The position numbers and the translations under genes were made by a program. Source: Dreissena polymorpha (taxonomy: Eukaryota > Mollusca > Bivalvia > Myida > Dreissenidae). Taken from it: a DNA stretch of 64,000 nt. The notes below the pieces were generated by a model that saw nothing but the letters and a program-made list of their open reading frames with translations, ran no database searches and was not told where the DNA came from. The stretch lies in contig NC_068356.1 of the NCBI RefSeq assembly GCF_020536995.1, positions 83,883,672-83,947,671 on the forward strand. The letters run 5' to 3'. Positions 46,511 through 58,142 of this stretch are shown here, in pieces. Positions within the stretch are counted from its first letter, which is position 1; the number at the start of each line of letters is the position of its first letter.

Positions 46511-48260
46511 CTCATCAATGTGGTAAAGTGTTAAAGGAACTTAACTAATTTATTTATTATTCCGTCTGTAAAAATGCTTGTGGGCATGTATGCAATTATT
46601 TATTCATGAATCGGTCCGTCCGTCCATACGCGACCAAAGGTTTGCACAATCACACTGGTACTGGTTGTTTTCGATTATTTGTCCGTCCATCTATTCGTTG
46701 ATCCATCAGTGACCGAACGTTTGCATAGTTCAACGAAATTGTAAACCTAAGACCATTACAGGAGTGTTTTTGAAACAGATACTTAACTTATAAATTGAAT
46801 TTTTCCTTTCTTCTCGTTAGGCGCGGTAGCGCAATTGGTTTGCGCTTATATTTAAAATGTCATGTTCGTTCATTTTTTTACGTGAGTTCAAACCACAGCG
46901 AGGTTATATACTTAAATTATGAAAACTCAAGTTATTTAAAATGAAATGTAGTAACACAACAATAGGTATTTATATAGAATACAATCTTATTATGAAAACA
47001 TGTTTTATCACAATCAAAATGTGTTAATGACATTACTTTATTGTAACCTTAATTATTGACTTGTCCGTCTGTATGTAAGTATGCTTGTTTGAATGTATAT
47101 TATTGTTTATCAATCCATCCGTCCGTCCGTTCATAAGTGACCGAAAGTTTGCACAATCACACTGGTAATTTTTATCGATATTGTTCGTCCGTACGTTCTT
47201 CCGTCCATCCATTTGTTCATCCATCAGTGACAAAACGTTTGCATAATCACACACATTTGTTACACTTTGACCATTCACTGAATGTATTTTTAATAGAGAT
47301 ATCTCGCTTTGACATCAAGCAACTTATCGTTTATTCTTCTCGTCAGTCGCGGTATAACAGTGGCTTCGTGCATTGTTATTTAGGATATCACGTTCGTGCA
47401 TTATTTGTTTTTGAGCTAAAAACTCACATTTATTGTAATTGTGAAAACTAAAGTGATTGAAATGCAATGTCAATAACAAATCCTTTAGCATTTATATACA
47501 ATAAATTCTTGTTATTAAAAACATGCTTTATGACAACACATATTTCTTAGATGTCATAACTTAAAAGTAAGCTAAATAAGTTGTCAGTCTGTCTGTAAGT
47601 ATGCTTGTATGCATGTATGTAATTATTTAAAAATTCCATCATTCTGTCCGTCCATACGAGACCGAACGTTTTCACAATCACACTGGTTCTTGTTGTTTTC
47701 GATATTTCGTCCGTCCGTCCATTTGTTAAACAATCAGTGACCGAAGTGTTCATAATAACACACACTTGTTTCCCTTAGACCATTAAATAACTGTGTTTGA
47801 ACCCCATATTGCTAATATATTTAAACTATCGAAATTATTTTTTATGAAATATAAAGAACACATGTATAAGCAATTGCAATCTTATATTAAAACGTGTTTT
47901 ATGACAATCAAGATTTCTTACATGTCATTACCTAAAATTAGCTTAAGAATATATTTGTAAGTTTCACTGAGAGTAATGATTTATCCAATTATTTGTCCGT
48001 CTTTAAGCGACCGAACGTTTGAACAATAATACGGGTACTTGTTTTTTTGTTCGCTCGTTTATATATTCTTTCATATATACGTGACAGAACGTTCCCACAA
48101 AAGGAATTGTAGAGTGTTTCCCTAAGACCTTTAAATGATTTTTTTTGACAATTAGCAACTTAATTGTCAATTTTTTTCATCAGCCGAGGTAGCGCAGTTA
48201 GTAAGCGCGCGTTAGTTCAAATGCGGTTGTTTTAAGGAACTTGAAAAATAGGTAACCGAT
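46511..48260. repeat. Satellite of ~0.5-kb units carrying a tRNA-like segment
   Basis: Diverged units repeat in order: GTCCGTCCATACGCGACC / TTGCACAATCACACTGGT / CATCAGTGACCGAACGTTTG / a tRNA-like part / TTATATAGAATACAATCTTA / GTTTTATGACAATC. They recur at roughly 46610, 47110, 47650 and 48000. The tRNA-like part is clearest at 46820-46905 (GGTAGCGCAATTGG and GAGTTCAAACC) and 48180-48230 (GGTAGCGCAGTTAGTAAGCG and TTAGTTCAAAT). A unit also lies left of Harbinger (40737), so Harbinger inserted into this satellite. Short open frames here are repeat by-products. Confidence 0.65.
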
Positions 48261-48809
48261 GTTTTCCCTAATCGACAGTTCCAGGGCAAATATAGTCAGA
48301 TAAGTGAAGGAATCACAACTACTGATTTGCATTGTACATGATATGTTATTATCAAGGATATGTTGTTAACTTAAAAAGCTACATGTTTTATAGCAAAACT
48401 AAACCAGCAATATTTATTATATGCATTCAAAAACTCGAATTTTGAACGAATAAAAGAGTTCAAATTCAATCACTATTTTAATAAGCGTATACATTTACTA
48501 TATAAGCAAAAGACACGAGGTTGATGAGTTGATGAGTTGTTCGCTCAAATAAAGATTTCGACCTGACCTTGATTACGACGAAAGCAACACCTTAAAAAGC
48601 AGGAACACTTAAATCCATGTATTTGGTAGAAGGTGTAGAAATCTGTAAAGGATACAAGGATCATGGTTGGAAAAACGTTTTGTTTATTAAAAAAAAACAT
48701 GCGTTTACCCGAGTGTTGCATTGGTGTATCAGACAACGAATTATTCTTATATTGCATCACCGTCCACAAGCCAATGTCACTTGGACCAATCGAGCAATCT
48801 AACAAATAA
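48261..48809. other. Unique DNA
   Basis: Nothing recognised. Confidence 0.45.
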
Positions 48810-51800
48810 CTCAATTCGACTCTTTCGATCCGACTCTTCTTTTGCCCTTTGTCCTCTGCTTACACTCAGTTGTTTCCCTTATTGACCTCTCTGAGACCTG
48901 TCCGTTTGTCTGCTCTAATACTTCGATTAACGCTCCTTTTTGCATATGTGTACTCTCCTTGTGCTTGCTCTTTTGTGACTCGTGCACATCCGTTTTTGAC
49001 ACTTGAAGCTTCGAAGCTGCTAACATTCACTCCTTTGGGTTTATGACTGGGAGCCCGGTACTTATTAGTATATTGAGGTTACTGCTACTTTCACTTTCTT
49101 CAACTTCTGCTTTATCGTTTTTCCTTCAAGGAGCTCCTCTAGGACCTGAAACATGATGGAGGGAATGACACTCAACTGTTGTTGCATCAAGCAATGCAAT
49201 GGGAGTTGTTGTAGTTTCAAGGAATCTGATGTCCTTTGATGGTTGAGTTGTTGGCATGTTGCTGGGATATTTTACACTAACATGATTAGGATGAATAGTG
49301 TCGCTTATTGATTGCAGCGCAAAGCTAATTGCAGTCTCTCGCAATAACTCTCAGCCATTCAACTCTTTTCCATTTCCTGACCAACTCCACTTGTTGAAGT
49401 AAGACTTGTATTCTGTTTTAACAGCTAAAAGTATTTCTGTGTCTCGTTTTCCCAATTAAACTTATTTTTTCCTAATGCTACATACAAGGGTTCCCTTACT
49501 TTTATATATAAAGTAACGATGGTTAATCCCCAAGCCCATACAGCGCTCATCAACCTTTGAGCACTTTGTGGTAGGCCAGTCCGACAATGTTGGTATGTCT
49601 GAATGAGATAACGTAAGTGAATTACCACCTATTGTTCTCCCCTGGAACTACACTTCTTTCTAAAACAAGAGATGTCTTTGTCAGAAACACAATGCCCCCT
49701 ATTTCACCGCTTTGAAGCCATAAATTTGACCTTTGACCTTGAAGGATGACATTGACCTTGACCTTTCACCACTACAAATTTGCATCTCCATGAGATACAC
49801 ATGCATGCCAAATATCAAGTTGCTATCTTCAATATTGCCAAAAGTTATGAAGAAGGTTAAAGTTTTTGAATTTGTTTTTTTGACCTTTGACCTTGAAGGA
49901 TGACCTTGACCTTGACCATTCACAACTCAAATGTGCAGCTTCATGAGATACACATGCATGCCAAATATCAAGTTGCTATCTTGAATATTGCAAAAGTTAT
50001 GACCAAAGTTAAAGTTTTGGTAAAAGTTTTGGGACACACACACACACACATACAATGACAGACAGGCCAAAAACAATATACCCCCGATCTTTCGATCCGG
50101 GGGCGTAAAAATATAAATTTCTTTGACTTTAATCTCGGACCATAACGTCTGAAATGTTTCAATTCTTCCACTTAGTTGATATGATGGGTTTAAAACGTTT
50201 TACCCATATTTAGAATGTCATCAAGGAAAGCAAGTATAATGCTTCAGGTTAGCCCACGTTATACACGGTTTATCAACATTGCAAAGGTGGCCGGCGCACT
50301 GCACACTCCAAACACCATATTCACATGATCAAAAAGACCATATTTTGTGTGAAAGGCGATCTTTTTACGGTCCTCAGTTTAAATCCTAATCTCACAATAT
50401 GCATAGTAAGCATCAAGCTTAGAGAACCAAACATTGACAGAAAGTGGGTCCAAGCAAGCGTCTATTTAAGGTAGTGTCAATTCATCTTTTGCTGTCATGT
50501 TATTTATAGCCATATAAACAAGGCACAATCGCGCTTGACCATTTCAATTGCGTATCAAAACTGAGCTTGGTGCCAATTTTGATATTGATTCCTGTATAAC
50601 ACCCGCTTCTAGCTTTTTCTTTAAATTAACTTCCTCACAACCAGCAAAGCATGCTGGAGATCTGCACACTTTCTGTTTTATAAGTTTTGCATTACTTGTA
50701 TATATAGAATGTTCGATTTCAGTGAATGGAACAAGATAAAACTCGTCTTTTGCAAAAACATCTCCAAGTACCAAGCAAGTGAGCTGGTATAGCCTCACTT
50801 AACATGGATTATTTTGGTCTGAATGTTCTGAACATTTTTGTACAGAATGTACCGTCGGTTGTTCGATATGCAAGTGATGCTCTGTACCAATACCATATGC
50901 TGGATATAATCTACCCGCTTCTTTACCTTATTTTAGGAGCTTATAACTATCGGTTGCATTGACTATGCACAGCATTGGTGATATATGAGCTTCTTGGGCC
51001 GAATACTTTTCACAGTGTACAATTACATGTCACCTTCATGCTCTATCTTGCAATTTAGTTGGCATACTGCATAACATTGTGTTTACCCACGGAATGCCAC
51101 CATTACTCTTTTCACTATCGGCTTATCATGTATCTTACCTGTTCACATTGTAATCTTGTGGACGTCGAAGAGTGTCTTTCCCAATATTTAGGACTGCAGT
51201 TCCCTTTAAACGTAAATGCACACCTAATTACATATCTTGCTCGATCTGTGCCACGTTAAAATTCCTTTATGGCAATACTCACCTTTTTTAAGTTGCACTG
51301 GTTTTGCAATGAAAGCTTTCATTTATAACTGGCGCCTTTCTGTGTAAAGCCTGACATATTTCCGCTTACATTGAGAATTCTCGAGGTTTGAAAATACTCT
51401 ACAAGAGATTATTGTGAATGAAGCCAAGTCCATAACAACGTCTGACCACGCGTCCTCAAACCGAACAGAGATAGAAAATGATGACATTGATTTCACCATG
51501 CATATTGTTACTTGACAATGATCATCTAGACTGGTTACCTCTGTTTCCAGTGTATGTCTTGTTGTGTTTGTTGATTATTGTTTGAACTCTGTATTATCAT
51601 TGCTCACTGTTGCACATACCACTAAAGGGTAAGAGCTTGTAACTTACGCCTTTGGAGTGTTTGCAGCTTCAAGACCTGGCACTGTATTTGTATGCACAGC
51701 CTCGTTCAATCAACTTACTTTTTGGTAAATGGAGCCTCTTCTGACCTAGGAATAAACCCTTTGAAGTTTAAAAACTCCTGTTTATGAGGAAATTTTGAAG

Positions 51801-52163
51801 CTAATTGACCCGTTTCGTTACATGCAAAGCATTTCCGTTAATTCAAATTAGATGGTGCTCTGATTTTACCCCATGGCCTTCTTTTTTACCAACAGTTAAT
51901 TTGTTGAGCTGCTTTTTATTTTTATTAAGTCTTTTAGAAATGTCCTTAAGTCAATGCTAGTAAATATCATACTTGTTTCCTTCGGAGTTGGTGTAGTTCT
52001 TCGAAAATGTCATACACGTTAAGATCATCTTCAGGGATCGCATCAGAGGCAAAAGAAACCGACGACCTTGTAGATATGCTGAATTTACTTGTATCTAGAC
52101 AAAAGGAGTCCGTGAAATGAAAATCTTCACATGTATTACACGTCCAATGTTCAGGGCTGTTCC
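48810..52163 (-). mobile_element. Gypsy-type LTR retroelement fossil, broken
   Basis: Minus-strand remnants in the usual order, read right to left: a zinc-knuckle-like gag piece near 51840-51780, the protease-RT linker (FAGCEEVNLKKKLEAGVIQE) near 50650, RT palm pieces between 50480 and 50200, and RT-thumb-like pieces near 49650-49420. A dispersed repeat (49660-50110) is inserted in the RT. Broken in many places (well over ten), with no LTRs recognised. The ends are estimates, and the part left of 49400 is assigned only by position. Very old. Confidence 0.65.
49660..50110. mobile_element. Bivalve dispersed repeat with GACCTTGACCTTGACC units, inside the Gypsy fossil
   Basis: Starts near AACAAGAGATGTCTTTGTCA. 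It holds two ~160-bp tandem units, each with TTTGACCTTGAAGGATGAC and ACACATGCATGCCAAATATC, then an (AC)n run and ends with the hairpin CCCCCGATCTTTCGATCCGGGGG. This architecture is one I recall as common in bivalve genomes. Non-autonomous, no coding. Confidence 0.75.
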
Positions 52164-52436
52164 CAATATAAAGAAGTGAAACTCCAGCTGCTGGAGCAGT
52201 ATTGAATTTTCATTAAAAACAATTAGTTGGTCCTTTATTTAAGGCAAGTGACCGATTGCCCAAACAGTACAAAACAGCACAATACAGCACAATACAAACC
52301 AACATAAACACAAAATATGAATAAAGCTGGGGTCACCGCCTTGGAACGGTCAATGCAAAGCATTGGGTTGTTTCCTCACACTTGGCCCAGCAATATTCAT
52401 AATACATTTAAGTGTAAATAAAATTTAACGTACCCA
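52164..52436 (-). repeat. SINE-like repeat, inverted copy of 43592-43884
   Basis: Reverse complement of the Harbinger-internal copy, sharing both ends (CAATATAAAGAAGTGAAACT and GTGTAAATAAAATTTAACG). It lacks about 25 bp near the GGTTTAAACC part; otherwise only a few differences. Confidence 0.8.
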
Positions 52437-52599
52437 AGCCTTTTATACTCTTTAGGGGTAACGTTAGCACAGCGGATGTGAATCCATTTGTAGCAAGCCT
52501 CACATTGTAGCGCTCTTGCGTTGGAAGCCACTGTTTTGTTGCAATAACCACGAGCAACCGAAACTAAATTATTGAGGAAAAAGCCACAAACTATACAAG

Positions 52600-53290
52600 G
52601 TTACAAGCAACCCGTTGCCCTTAATAACAGTACAAATACAAACTGTACAATATCAAAATGCAGATAGAAACTATGACTGGGGTTTGTATGGACAGAGGGA
52701 AGATATCAAAAGTATGCTAAAGCGTGAAGACATAGGAGATTTTATTAATAAAAGTGTCTCCACTATAATGCGCAAACTAGAAACAATAACCAAAGCAATC
52801 AAAACCGAAGTTACTTATAAAACAACAACATTAAATGAAACAATAATATGTCTTGAATTTGAAATTCAACAGTAGAAACAAAAAATTCGTATAAAGACGA
52901 CAGCAAAACAAAGGCAATGAGCGGTACTCGCGAAAGAACAATCTTAAAATCATGAACATCAGAGAAGCATCCATTGAATCCGAATAAAGTCCCTTTGAAA
53001 CCGTTTCAAACATCCTATAGAAGGTAGAATACATTGACCGGAAGCCTTAGGACAGCATCGTCATACATCGCATTCCATCCAAAACCAATAGTTATAAAAC
53101 TACGAAACAAACGAAGCGATGCTTGCAATTACGAAGAAGCGAACTCCGACGAAAACAAAAATAATACAAGCTTGTATGATGATTTGACGAAGCGAAATCA
53201 AGTTCTAAAAAAAAGGTTATTTCTACTCCCCGATTTCGAAAACGCGTGGTTTTTAATGGTTCAATTTTCGGACATTCAACCTTAGACGAA
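52600..53290 (+). mobile_element. LINE ORF1-like remnant
   Basis: Two plus-strand open pieces, 52615-52875 and 53034-53285, separated by stops. The first has a coiled-coil-like MRKLETITKAIKTEV. The second region reads like the ORF1 RNA-binding part of L1/CR1-type elements: HRIPSKT-like bases in one frame near 53060, then YDDLTKRNQVLKKRLFLLPD in another. Frames change several times. No reverse transcriptase follows directly. Host origin cannot be excluded. Confidence 0.35.
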
Positions 53291-54410
53291 AGGATTAAGT
53301 TCGATATTTGTCTACTTCTATTTATAATTGATGTGTTGTAACCCTCGCATTTGGATTGGCTCGGATTTCATCCCAGGATTGAGTCTGTTTTGTGTAGTCA
53401 AGCTGCAGTCCTCGAAGTGGGCGGACGTTCCAACTAACGAAGACATTTTACAAAATTGTGTCTCGTGTCTTATTGTAAGATTCCTTTACATTTATGAGTT
53501 AGGATAGGGAAATGCTTTATTTGCAGCATCGGTGTTTTTTTTAAATCCATTTCAAATAGAATATACTAGAATTGTAGAATTTGAGTTTTTTCAGTACGTA
53601 GTCTTCCCGCCGTTTTTCGATAATTACTTTTTCTAGAAACTTCTGGCCAAAACATACGACTAGCGGGTGTGTTCTGCCGCTAGTAGGTGACTTTTGTTTT
53701 GTGTTCGTAGTGATTCTTTATAAATTCAGACAAGCCAGGATTATTCTTCCTGTTATTAAATTATTAAAGCCCAATGAAACCAATGTCTTTACTGGAACGT
53801 TTCCAAGTTGGTAGTTTGTGGGAAAGTTAAAATGAAATTGTGATCTACAGATCTTGTCTACCGTCCCTTGTAAGTAAAATTCAACTGTATTTGTAAAATA
53901 TCTTGATTCTGCCAAGTGAAACCGAACTATTTAAATTTACACATATTGGAATAAACATCTTCGTATTTATTTAGTGGTATTTATTTGTGTTTAATTATGA
54001 CAGCCTGTTGAGCCGATATCTTTGTTATTAAATTTCCATTTATTGGAAGAAACATCTTCATATTTATTTTAGTTTAATTTTATATTGAATACTTCTTGAG
54101 TTAATAGTTTCTTGACAAAATGACCTGTACAATGAAGCCATTAAGTTTTTGACAGAAGAATAAAGATCTATCCCGGCTACAAGCAGTACACTGCAATCGA
54201 CTATTGTTGGTGTCAGAAGTAGGTTTTGGAACTTGAAAGCAATCTTTCCAAACATAGACACGTCAGTCACTTTCAGAAAATGTGACGCAGCTACTTGATT
54301 TTACACCTTCAGTGTTTTCATTATTAACCGATTGGCGATCCATATCATCGGTTGAAAATCTCGAAAAATCGGTTGTTTTTTATCCGATAGTGAAATAAAT
54401 TTAGTGGTGT

Positions 54411-54586
54411 CACACCGCACCGTTTTTATGAAACATCGTTGACGATTCGTTGGTCTAAAACGAAAGAGCTAATCAGAAGTGTTTTAACAGAAATATTGCA
54501 CACCGCGCGGTTTTTATTAAAACATCGTTGACGATTCGTCGGTCTAAAACGAAAGAGCGAATCAGAAGCGTTATAACAGAAACCGA
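54411..54586. repeat. 88-bp tandem duplication upstream of the hAT gene
   Basis: 54411-54498 is repeated at 54499-54586, with CATCGTTGACGATTCGT (itself partly palindromic) and CTAAAACGAAAGAG in each copy. It lies 14 bp upstream of the exon-1 ATG, so it probably duplicates promoter or transposase-binding sequence. Confidence 0.85.
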
Positions 54587-54600
54587 TGTACAAATTCAGC

Positions 54601-57600
54601 ATGGAGTCTGGTGGCAAGAAAAGAAAACTCAGTCTTTTAGACTTTGGCTTTAAAGCTAAATCTGGTTAGAAAGAAAATGACACAGTTGATTTTTCTGTTT
54701 GTTTATATTGTTAGTTATTGTTCAATAACTATCTGTTATATTTGTTTTGGTTCTCGTTATCTTTTTTTCGCTGTTGTAGATCGGCTTCTTTCACGATTGT
54801 TGTGACTTTTCTTAGTGCCGTTTGTTGTTATGGTTTTATCGCTCAAAAGAGGGTAAGTTTTCCGCATTATCAGAATTGTATTCAACTGTTTATAGTTTGA
54901 CACAATCACCCTTGTTTGAAGTTGTTGTTTGTTTGTTGCGGGTGTTTTTGTCATATAGATCTAGTTTTAAATTAAGTAAGGATTGACAGCTTCTTACATT
55001 AATTATGACTTCGTTTGCCATTGTAATGGAGCAGAGGACAATTTTCATTTAAAAAATTTAATACAAAGGGAAACATATAAATTGTCTGTACTTAGACCTG
55101 TCATATTAATTACTACAATGTAAATATTAGTTTGATTTTGTTCTTGCTTTATGAGTAAATTTATATTTAGGTACCAAAAACTCAACATATAATGATGATA
55201 GAAGGTGATCTGTTCAAATAATTTAATAATATAATTTGATCACTAAATTTTCAAATAAAATGATATGGATAATAAAATAAAAAAGATATGAAAAAATATG
55301 ATGATGAAAAAACTGCTCAAGGCAATTTAATCTGTTTTGATCTTTTGAAGGCTCAGATGATGGTTCTGCGAACCTAAACACTAGTGAAGCAATGGCAGTT
55401 GATGTGACACCATTGCAGAGCAACATAGATCAGCCGACAGTTTCAGGGAGTGATAGCAACATAGATCAGCTGACAGTTTCAGGGAGTTATATGACAGATA
55501 CGGATAAGCCTACCAGTTCGGAAAAATCATCAGATTCTGGGAGTCAAGAAAAGCACAAGCCTTTTACTGATGATGAGTGTCTTACTTTGACACAGTCATT
55601 ATTTGAAAGTTGTACCAACAAAGTTCACAGTCGATATTTATGTCAACAAGCTTTCTGCAGCGATATTTCTGACTCTGAAAAGAAAAGACTTTCACCAAAA
55701 AAGTTTAATCATAGCAAGTTAACTGATTATTGGTGGCTGTCATTTGTTGAGGGGCAGGGAATGTACTGTATATTATGTAAAAAGCATAACTTAAAGCATA
55801 AATTAAACAAAAGAGATGTTTTTGTTACCACACCTGCTACTAGATTCTTGGAGGATGCTCTTAAAGTTCATGCTGCTTCTCAAATGCACAAATCAGCCAT
55901 TGAAACAGAAATGGTTCAGAAATTGTCAATTTTTCATACTGAAGTGTGTCACAAAAAGAATGTTGAATCGTCTTTATATGAAAAAGTTTTTTCCACTGTT
56001 TACTTTCTTATGAAAAACTTTGTTTCAAATAGGAAATTGTTGCCATTGTTAGATATGATTGAAAATGTCTTTGAGTATGAGAATTTAAGATTTTTTAACC
56101 ACAAGTCTGCTGGTTCACAAAGGGATTTTTTTCTGTTACTTGGTGATACAGTCAAGGATAGTGTAATAGAGAAAGCTCACAAGGCCCAAGCATATGGTTT
56201 GCTGACAGATGAAGTATCAGATATTAGCGTGACAGAACATTTGATTACATTTATTCAGTATTTTGATCAGGAGCTAGGCAGTGTGCAAACATCATTTCTT
56301 TCTTGTCAGAACATTTTTGAACATTATTCTTCAGCAAATGCCAAGGCCATCTCTGATCTTCTTCTTGAGTCAATAAACACAAGTGGGCTTGATCTTGGTA
56401 AATTTACAGGATTTTCCTCTGATGGCGCATCGGTAATGGTTGGGAAAAAAGGAGGGGTTGCTACATTACTTAGAGAGAAGTGCCCAACTCTTATAAATGT
56501 TCACTGTATATGTCATAAACTCGCCCTTTCTTGTACAGACAGCAATGAAGGCATAAAGTATGTGAAAGAAGTAGAACTTGTTCTAAGGCAGTTGTGGAAC
56601 TATTTTGAAAACTCACCCAAAAGAATGGCATGTTATCTTAAGGTACAGATGGAACTTAAAGGATTAAATTTGAGTAAAGGTGCATCTAAGAAAGTTGCTT
56701 CACGCTTGAAGAAAGCCTGTAGGACCAGGTGGTTAAGTCTTGATTCTTCTGTTACAGCAGTCTACAATGACTATGAAGCTTTATTACAAACTTTAGATCT
56801 TGCTAAAACTGAAGATGCTATTGCTTTGGGACTTTCTAAGAAAATAAGAAACATAAAATTTCTTGGTGTTATTTACATTCTGAGACATATACTTCCTGTG
56901 TTGTCACATCTGTCAAGAGTTTTCCAGAGTAGCTCTTTCAATTTTTCTGCCATTATCCCTGAAGTCAATAGTGCAAAAGACAAACTTGATAGTATTCTTC
57001 AAGAAGAAACACCAATTACGGCTTTGCAAAGTGATATAGACTCAATTAATAACATCAGTGCTGAACTCTCTTTGAACTCAAAAGCCATGAATGAAATTCA
57101 GTCTTTATTCAAAAATTACATTGCTGCTTTGAAAAACAATATTGACCAAAGGTTTACTGATACTTCAGAAATCATAACCTCATTTAGTATTTTTGATATC
57201 CAGGGTATTCCAAATGATACAGCACAGTTTAAGGAATATGGTAATAGAGAAGTACAGATACTTGCTAGACATTTCTACAGAGGAGAAAATGGAGAAGAAT
57301 TGTCTGATCAGCTTAAAACAGAGTGGAATGGAATGAAATACCATCTTAGGGATATTTTAAAACCAAAATTTCCACATAACTCTACATCCAAGATGACAAG
57401 CACAGAGAGGTGTTTAATACAACTGCTATCTGTCCCTATTTATAAGCAGTTCTTCCCCAAGTTAACATTTATTGCTGAAGTTGCAGCTTCACTTCCTGTC
57501 ACAAATGCCTGGCCGGAGAGAGGAGCAAGTTCTTTAAAAAATATTAAAACTATACACAGGAATAGAATATCCAATGACATGTTAGAAGCTTTGTTACAGG

Positions 57601-57782
57601 TGACTATAAATGGGCCAAGATGCGAGGATTCTGGTGACATTGTTAAGCAGGCAGTTTCGAAATGGCTCAGTATTAAAAATAGAAAAAAATTAGCAGAACC
57701 TTTGTCAGTGAAAAAGAAAATAGGTTCAGCTACTCCTTCTACTAGTGACACTTGTGTTCAAACAGACCCTGTCATGTTATAA
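54601..57782 (+). CDS. hAT transposase (ZNF862/KIAA1586-like group), two exons, open
   Basis: Exon 1 is 54601-54664 (MESGGKKRKLSLLDFGFKAK, basic/LxxF start typical of the group). The donor is GTTAGA, the acceptor TTTTGAAG| and exon 2 is 55351-57782. The two join in frame to 2496 nt, 831 aa. The 796-residue part from Met at 55392 alone is fully open. In that numbering: a BED/TTF-like zinc finger C126-C129-H160-H166, D273 (LLTDEVSD), D344 (FSSDGASVM), HCICH 371-375, a CRTRW motif, and at the C-terminus WPERGASSLKNIKT with RNRISNDMLEALL, the hAT dimerisation region. After the TAA the same frame continues 36 codons as an acidic Ser/Asp tail (to TAG 57891), so the stop may be a recent truncation of about 36 residues. 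Function: DDE-type cut-and-paste transposase. It could still be active. Confidence 0.88.
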
Positions 57783-58054
57783 GATCAGGAAGAATTGAGG
57801 GAAGAGATCAAAGCAGCTATTAAGACATTTAATTTAGAGGATGATTCAGATTCTAGCAGCAGTGCCAGTTACAGTGATAGTGACTCTGACTAGTCTCTTG
57901 CGAGATGTAAATAAAATGTGAAGTTCTCATCAGGTAAACTTAATTTTAATAAAAAAAATAATATTGTTTTCTTCTCTTGTCTTATTTCCTTTTTGTCAAT
58001 CATGAATTTCAGCCAGAGCACTGATATCTATTAGCCAAAGTTGCATATTCATTT

Positions 58055-58142
58055 TTTTCTCGGGGGGCTTCGCCCCCCTGAACCCCCTACCAGGCGTTGC
58101 CCTGGACCCACGGGGGGCCTAGGCGGCCCCCTAGACCCCCGG
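58055..58142. repeat. GC-rich hairpin block at the hAT 3' end
   Basis: GGGGGGCTTCGCCCCCC (58061-58077) is a perfect stem with a TTC-type loop. CAGGCGTTGCCCTGG and GGGGGGCCTAGGCGGCCCCC follow. About 80% GC in DNA that is otherwise about 35%. I recall similar blocks near the ends of related hAT elements. It may act as a transcription stop or a transposase-binding region. Confidence 0.75.

Noticed and set aside
46820-46905. Functional tRNA gene in the satellite
   Set aside because: Acceptor and anticodon stems do not form; repeated and diverged with the satellite unit.
48811-49026. Independent minus-strand gene (71 codons)
   Set aside because: Low-complexity Lys/Glu/Ser frame next to the Gypsy fossil with no homology I can name.
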